Assembly: GCA_024364735.1 (NCBI GenBank)
Contig: JAGFNQ010001188.1
Span: 318,607 to 382,606, forward strand
Reading direction: 5' to 3'
Length of the DNA stretch: 64,000 bases
Source: Boesenbergia rotunda
Lineage: Eukaryota > Streptophyta > Magnoliopsida > Zingiberales > Zingiberaceae
The notes below the pieces were generated by a model. That model ran no database searches. It was not told where the DNA came from and was given only the letters and a program-made list of their open reading frames with translations. Shown piece after piece: positions 58,595-64,000 of the stretch. Each line of letters starts with the position of its first letter. Within the stretch, counting starts at the first letter, position 1. The position numbers were made by a program, and so were the translations under genes.

Positions 58595-59533
58595 GATGCG
58601 TGGCAATATGTTTAAGTTTAGAGATAAATAACAGCAATAACAATAGATACAATTGAAAAAGCATAAGACATAGTAACCCTAAGAGGTAACCTCCCCCTTA
58701 ATCCATGTCTCCTCCCCATTTTCAATTCTAATCATAATCCAAGTTAAGTTTCCACTTAACACTAAACATCATTAAAAATGTAAGACATATTAAAACCTAA
58801 GAGGTAACCTCCCCCTTAATCCATGTCTTCTCCCCATTTTTAATCATCCAAGGTCTAAGTGAGAAAGAAAACCGTAAACCATCCATTCCAAGTTAAAATT
58901 CTAACTTACTTAAACCACCCATTCTCCCCCTTTGACACATCAAAAGGATTGCCTCAAACAACCCTACCTTATGTCATCAAATGAGAGAGAACTTGATTTC
59001 TGAAAATTCGCACAGCAGCTGAAAATAGACGTGCCAGTTGACTGCCCATGGGGCAGTCGACTGATACGCTATCAGAGGCAATTTTCAGCTTTTGTGTCGA
59101 AATTCAGAAACTCCCAGAAAATTTCAAAAATTATAAAATTTTGCATACATGTTTGAAATGATATACTCTATCAAAGAAAAATATTAGTCTATATAAAATT
59201 TCAAACATGCATGAATTTTGATAAAAATCCAAAATCTTTGAAAACCACTACATTTTGTACCAAACTTACAATCCAATTTTGCAATTATATAACTTTCAAA
59301 AGCATGGCAAATTATATAAAGCATAAAATGGTTTTCAAGGGTTTAAAATGTCCAATTATGATCTTTGGGCAAAGTGTCCATTGATTAAACACTTGCCTTC
59401 CCCATAGTTGGTCTAATTTTCATATTTTGATACTTCTAATGGTTCAACAATATGCCACAAGCACAAGTGAGACAAATGTATCACCCTAATGGATCAAGCA
59501 CCATTTTTCAAGTTTAAAATCTCAAAGTTCATC
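58595..59533 (-). other. Non-coding 3' tail of the Sire-like element
   Basis: It has GAGGTAACCTCCCCCTTAATCCATGTC in two nearby copies (58680-58710, 58800-58830), broken CAGTCGACTG units (59035-59070) and no long frame. It corresponds to the tail regions of the other Copia-type elements here. Confidence 0.55.
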
Positions 59534-59890
59534 CTACACTTCCATAAAACACATTCCAAGGCCTCTTCTTAAGGATGTAAACTCCGACTCGGGAAGAGGC
59601 TTGGTAAAGATGTCGGCTAGATTCGACTTTGATTCAACATAGTGTAGTTCCATGTCTCCCCTTGCCACATGGTCTCTAATGAAGTGATGTTTCACTTCAA
59701 TGTGTTTTATCCTAGAGTGATGAACCGGATTTTTGGTTAAGTTGATTGTACTTACATTATCACACAAGACTCTGACCTTGGTGTAATGTAACTCATAATC
59801 CTCTAAGGTGTGCATGATCCAAAGGAGTTGGGAAACACACCCACCCATTGCCACATATTCCGCCTCTGTTGTTGATAGGGCAACGCATGA
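59534..59890 (-). pseudogene. Copia RNase H domain, C-terminal end of pol
   Basis: In frame with the reverse transcriptase upstream but cut off by a TAA at 59888-59890 where the family has glutamine. Conserved features include AMGGCVSQLLW, NPVHHSRIKHIEV and ADIFTKPLPE. It would degrade the RNA strand of the cDNA hybrid. Confidence 0.8.
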
Positions 59891-61012
59891 TTATTTCCTA
59901 CTACTCCAACTGACTAAGGAAGACCCAAGGAATTGACATCCTCCACTAGTACTCTTCCTATCTAGCTTACAACCGGCATAGTCCGAGTTGGTGTATCCAA
60001 TTAGATCAACACTAGGGGTTCTAGGATACCAAAGTCCGACATTGAGGGTACCTTTGACATACCTTAAGATCCTCTTGACTACAACCAAATGGGACTCTTT
60101 GGCACAAGATTGGTACCTTGCACACATACCTACCGCAAAAAGTATGTCGGGTCTACTAGCGGTTAGGTATAGGAGGCTACCAATCATGCTCCTATATTGT
60201 TTAGAGTCTACCATTTTCCCTTCAAGGCCACTATCCATTTTCACATTGGTTCCTATGGGTGTAGATGCTACCTTAGCATTTTCTAAACCAAATTTCTTTA
60301 ACATTTCCTTAGCATATTTGGTTTGAAAGACATGTGTACCTTCATTAGTTTGCTTGACTTGAAGGCCTAAAAAGAAGGTTAACTCTCCTACAAGACTTAT
60401 CTCAAATTCATCTTCCATACACTTGATGAATTCTTGTAAGAAGTCATTATTTGTTGACCCAAAAATGATATCGTCTACATAGACTTGGGCAACAAATATG
60501 TCCTTGTCCTTAGATTTTAGGAATAAAGTAGGGTCAATTGTTCCTCTCCTAAACCCCTTAGACACTAGAAATGAAGAAAGCCTTTCATACCAAGCCCGAG
60601 GAGCTTGTTTCAATCCATATAAGACTTTTCTTAATTTGTAAACATGTCTTGGATAGTTAGGGTCCTCAAACCCGGGGGGTTGTTCTACATAGACCTCTTC
60701 CTTAATGATCCCATTAAGGAATGCCGACTTCACATCCATTTGGTAAAGTGTGAAACCCATGTGAGCGGCATAGGCTAGTAGGATTTTAATAGATTCTAAT
60801 CTAGCTACGGGGGCATAGGTCTTATCATAATCTAATCCCTCAACTTGGTTAAACCCCCTAGCTACCAATCTAGCCTTGTTCCTAGTAATTTTACCTTGGT
60901 CATCTAGTTTGTTCCTAAAGACCCATCTTGTGGTTACAATGGTGCAATCATTGGGCCTAGGAACCAATTCCCAAACTTCACTTCTCTCAAATTGATTTAG
61001 CTCTTCTTGCAT
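59891..61012 (-). pseudogene. Copia reverse transcriptase domain
   Basis: 373 codons open. Conserved blocks: RWVFRNKLDDQGKITRNKAR, ARLESIKILLAYAAHMGF, KSAFLNG, YGLKQAPRAWY, the catalytic YVDDIIFG, and the connection SLLYLTASRPDI. The domain itself is undamaged, but it is out of frame with the integrase upstream and followed by a stop before RNase H. Confidence 0.85.
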
Positions 61013-61419
61013 GGCTAAAACCCAATCAACATCTCCTAATGCTTCATCAATGGATTTGGGTTCTAATTGAGAGATTAGAGCTATTTGACTAGTTTGATCC
61101 CTAAAGTAGGACTAGTCCTTACTCCTTGAGTTACATCACTTATTATTTGGTCAATAAGGTGATCATGGTGATGTCTCAAGGGCCTAGAGGTTGTGGGTTC
61201 ATTTACCCCTTCTTCCTCATCCTCTAGAGTACTTCTTGCTCCCCTTGATCATTGCCCTCCAAATGTAGGTCTTGGATTCTTTGGGCAAGGGGTTGGACCT
61301 CTTCTATATCCTTATCAATTGAGGTTTTTCTAGGGTAGGTACTTGTAGTTTCATCAAACTTAACATTCGAGGACTCCTCAATCACTTTTGTCCTCTTGTT
61401 GTAAACTCTGTAACCCCTA

Positions 61420-62454
61420 CTAGTTAATGAGTACCCTTAGGTCATCTTTGGTATTTAAGATGTAGACTTTACATCCAAAGACCCTAAAGTAATGGACTTG
61501 TGGTACTCTCCCATTCCATAATTCAAAAGGTGATTTCCCTAGAAACCTATGTACCAACACCCGGTTTTGAATATAACAGGCGGTGTTAACCTCTTCGGCC
61601 CAAAAGTATCTAGGAAGAGAATATGCATTAAGCATAGTCCTAGCAGCTTCTTGTAGGACTCGGTTTCTCCTCTCAACTACCCCATTTTATTGAGGAGTCC
61701 TTGGGCATGAAAATTCATGCTTGTATCCATTTTCAACACAAAATTGTGTGAAACTTGCATTTTGGAACTCCCCACCGTGGTCACTCCTAATTCGATTTAT
61801 TTTGATATGTTTTTCGTTTTCTACCCTTTTACTAAATCCTATAAAAATCTCTAGGGTATCATCCTTATGTTTCAAGAAGTAAACCCATGTAAATCTAGAA
61901 AAATCATCTACTATGACTAGACAATATTTACTCCCTACAAGTGAGGGAGTACTATGACAATCAAATAAATTGATATGTAAAAGCTCTAATGGTAAAGAAG
62001 TAGTGGTTAGGGTTTTACCTTTGTGTGATGATTTTGATTGCTTACCCTCTTGGCATGCATCACACAATTTGGTCTTCTCATACTTGATCATTGGTAGCCC
62101 CTTCACCAACTCTTCCTTGGCCACCCTTGCAATGCTTCTCATGTTGACATGTCCAAGTCTCCGGTGCCACAACCATCCTTCTTCTTCTTTAGACATGAGA
62201 CACTTAGCAACATTGTTAGTAGCATAAGCAAGATCAAGATAATATAAATTTACCTCTCTAAAACCTTCTAACACAACACTATTTGATTCATTATGTCTTA
62301 TTATACATTTCCTAGTATGAAATTCGACTCTAAAATCGGCATCACATAATTGACTCACACTTAGTAAATTGAATTTCATATCTTTGATTAGAAGTACCTT
62401 ATGTATAGAAATCGTGGGAGATACCTCAATGGTGCCCCTACCAATGATTCTCAA
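61420..62454 (-). pseudogene. Copia integrase, interrupted by a stop
   Basis: The N-terminal zinc region (LWHRRLGHVNMRSI ... CDACQEGKQ) and the catalytic core with VIVDDFSRFTWVYF and IRSDHGGEF are present up to 61687. A TAA at 61684-61686 sits just before the NGVVERKNR-type block; the frame then continues to 61420 with FWAEEVNTACYIQNR and ELWNGRVP. Non-functional as it stands. Confidence 0.8.
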
Positions 62455-63221
62455 TTTTCTACTATTCCAAAGGAGACCATCCTTCTCTTAAGTAGCTAAT
62501 ATTAGTGAACTTGCTCACATCCCCAGTCATGTGTCTTGAGCATCCACTATCTACTATTCACATAGTTGAGGCCTCCTTCACCTTTACCTATACAACATGG
62601 AAAACATACTCTTTTGGTACCCAAATCTTTGATCCATAAGCATCATGTAAAAACTCTTAGGTACCCATGCCTTCTTTGTGTTTCCCTTAGCCCTAGTCTC
62701 CTAGATGCACCATCCTACCCGTGAGTGATACAAAGGCCACTTCCTTTGTCTTTGGCTTATATCCTAAACCGGCCTTGTTATAAACGGCCATTTGACTGTT
62801 GATTATCATATCTAAGTTACTAGATCCTACTTGGAATTTCCTAAGGGCCTTTGTGAGGTCATCTACCTTTTTCCTTAGTTCCCTATTTCAGTTTCAAGAT
62901 GTGAAGCATGTGACGAGGTAGAACTAGCATGCAATTCTTCAAGTTTGGTAGATTCTACTCTAAGCATGACAATTTCTTCTTTTAGATCCTTAATCTACTT
63001 CTAGCCTTAGCTAAGTCCATGTTAGTGCTAGAAATGATCTTTACTAAAGTAGTGAGGGTAAGTGGTATACCTCACTTACCGAAGCTTCTGACTCTGATGA
63101 TGAAGTGGAGGAGCTCTCATCTTCACTACTTGAGCTCATTCATCATCTGATGAGTCTGAGTGATCTTGTGCCATAAGAGCAAAGTGGGAATTTGCTCTCT
63201 TCCTCCTCTGAGGATGATGGA
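62455..63221 (-). pseudogene. Degenerate gag-pol linker / protease region
   Basis: It lies where Copia elements encode the end of gag and the protease. Several frames with stops; no clear protease DTG-type motif seen. Confidence 0.4.
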
Positions 63222-64000
63222 TCATCCATGTCGCCTTAGGTGGTGACACCCTTCTCCTTTCCTTTGACCTCTCTTGTCACCTTTCTTCTTCTCCTCCTTC
63301 TTGTCATCTCTTTTCTTCAATTGAGGGCACTCGTTCTTCATGTGTCCCTCTTGGTGGCAGTTGTAGCATATGATGTCCTTGGCCTTACCCTTGCCTTTGG
63401 ACCCTTTCCTAGCATATGACTTGTTAGAAAAATTTCTAAAAGCCTTACGCATTTTTCTTACCATGAACGCCTCTTGGTCGCTATCTATGGAGGCACTGGA
63501 TTCCTCTGAGTCTGATGAGGAGGAGTAGATCACCTTCTTCTTCTCCTTCCTTTTCTTATTCTCCTTTTCTGCAACAAAGGCAATATCCTTCTCTTTGGCA
63601 GAGACATTAGCTTGCTCGTGTAGCTCAAATTCACAAAATAAGTCATCTAATTTAACAATGGACAAATCCCTTGATACCTTGTAAGCATCAACAATGGATG
63701 CCCACAAGGTGGTTCTCGGGAAGGCTTGTAGAACATACCTGACGATGTCCCGGTTCTCGATCCTTTTTCCAATCACATGGAGCTCATTGATCACTTCCTT
63801 CACCCTTCCATGTAGCTGGCTGACAGTCCCGTTGCTCTTTATGGATAGGGATTGGAGTTGGGCCACGAGCAAGTCCTTCTTGGCTCTTCTGGACTCGTTT
63901 GACCCCTCGTTCAATTCCACCAACTTGTCCCACAGTTCCTTGGCGCTCTTGAATGACCCCACCTTGTTCAGTTGCTCCTTCGAGAGCCCGCACTGCAGTG
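63222..64000 (-). CDS. Gag of the Sire-like element (partial, runs off the window)
   Basis: The frame is open from the window end to 63222, so the start lies outside. UBN2-type region (ELWDKLVELNEGSNESRR, VSQLHGRVKEVINELH, VRYVLQAFPRTTLWASIVDA), then a Lys/Glu/Ser-rich linker and a CCHC zinc knuckle CYNCHQEGHMKNEC, followed by a basic tail. Similar to the truncated Gag at 14.05-14.58 kb. It would form the particle shell. Confidence 0.8.
   Translation of the reverse strand, partial: LQCGLSKEQLNKVGSFKSAKELWDKLVELNEGSNESRRAKKDLLVAQLQSLSIKSNGTVSQLHGRVKEVINELHVIGKRIENRDIVRYVLQAFPRTTLWASIVDAYKVSRDLSIVKLDDLFCEFELHEQANVSAKEKDIAFVAEKENKKRKEKKKVIYSSSSDSEESSASIDSDQEAFMVRKMRKAFRNFSNKSYARKGSKGKGKAKDIICYNCHQEGHMKNECPQLKKRDDKKEEKKKGDKRGQRKGEGCHHLRRHG

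Larger units (their letters stand above)
57669..64000 (-). mobile_element. Sire/Maximus-like Copia retrotransposon, decayed, runs off the window
   Basis: In minus orientation: 3' LTR 57669-58580, purine tract 58581-58594, non-coding tail to about 59530, RNase H 59534-59890, reverse transcriptase 59891-61012, integrase 61420-62454, gag from 63222 to beyond 64000. The order gag-integrase-RT-RNase H is that of Copia elements. The 5' LTR lies outside the window. Two in-frame stops are CAA-to-TAA changes (59888-59890, 61684-61686) and there is a frameshift between integrase and RT, so the copy cannot make its own polymerase. The lineage call rests on the Gag and integrase style. Confidence 0.85.

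Overview
This is nuclear DNA from a flowering plant, most likely a monocot. It has plant-type spliced genes, a CCCTAAA-type telomere-like array inside a transposon, SINE, MITE, Copia, Gypsy and MULE elements, and a host AAA-ATPase gene with strongly GC-rich third codon positions, as is common in commelinid monocots. A Zingiberales (ginger-type) genome is my guess only; nothing in the sequence proves the species. About 80% of the window is transposable elements, many nested, with two recognisable host genes.

Layout. (1) 0.5-11.5 kb is one very long inverted repeat with its centre near 9.5 kb. It has been split by later insertions: a CGGTT-rich palindromic element, a 411-bp MULE-type foldback element with a perfect 9-bp target duplication, a young 6.0-kb Copia-type element that encodes only Gag, and a 216-bp MITE. 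(2) 12.0-12.2 kb is a Tourist-like MITE. (3) 12.3-19.9 kb is an older Copia-type element (TSD TTTTC). Inside it sit a truncated Sire-like element and a perfect solo LTR (TSD AGTCC). (4) 21.2-25.4 kb, minus strand, is a host gene for a DsbA/FrnE-like thioredoxin-fold oxidoreductase, with seven coding exons and a one-base frameshift in the fifth. A MITE lies in its 5'-leader intron. (5) 26.5-26.8 kb is a tRNA-derived SINE. (6) 27.6-33.8 kb is repeat debris: an unclassified LTR-like unit, a 3' half of a Copia element, and a Gypsy gag plus LTR. (7) 35.55-44.34 kb is the most interesting unit. It is an ~8.8-kb candidate MULE with ~0.46-0.5-kb terminal inverted repeats. It holds a five-exon FAR1-related MULE transposase (one frameshift) on the plus strand and most exons of a captured TVP38/TMEM64 membrane-protein gene on the minus strand, while one missing TVP38 exon lies in the opposite orientation. 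(8) 46.2-48.8 kb is a Gypsy solo LTR and a degenerate Gypsy gag plus LTR, joined near the single N in the assembly. (9) 48.96-50.48 kb, minus strand, is an intact two-exon AAA-ATPase gene of the AATP1/HSR4/BCS1-like group, with a MULE-type MITE (perfect 9-bp TSD) about 0.6 kb upstream. (10) 51.6 kb to the end is again LTR-retroelement sequence, finishing in a decayed Sire-like Copia element with gag, integrase, reverse transcriptase and RNase H that runs off the window.

Two threads tie the window together. First, the ends of the 35.5-44.3 kb MULE match the ends of the foldback element at 1.76 kb (17 of 19 bases), and the three small MULE-type elements (1.76, 24.4 and 51.06 kb) share an internal core. 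This looks like one autonomous/non-autonomous family with a captured host gene. Second, several unrelated LTR families each carry clusters of a different short palindrome (CAGTCGACTG; GATCGGTC-ACCA-GACCGATC; CTCGGGG-ACCAG-CCCCGAG; GACCGGCCGGTC) in the same part of their LTRs. I know of no standard name for this architecture. All exon models, element boundaries and similarities were read by eye; no search or alignment software was run.
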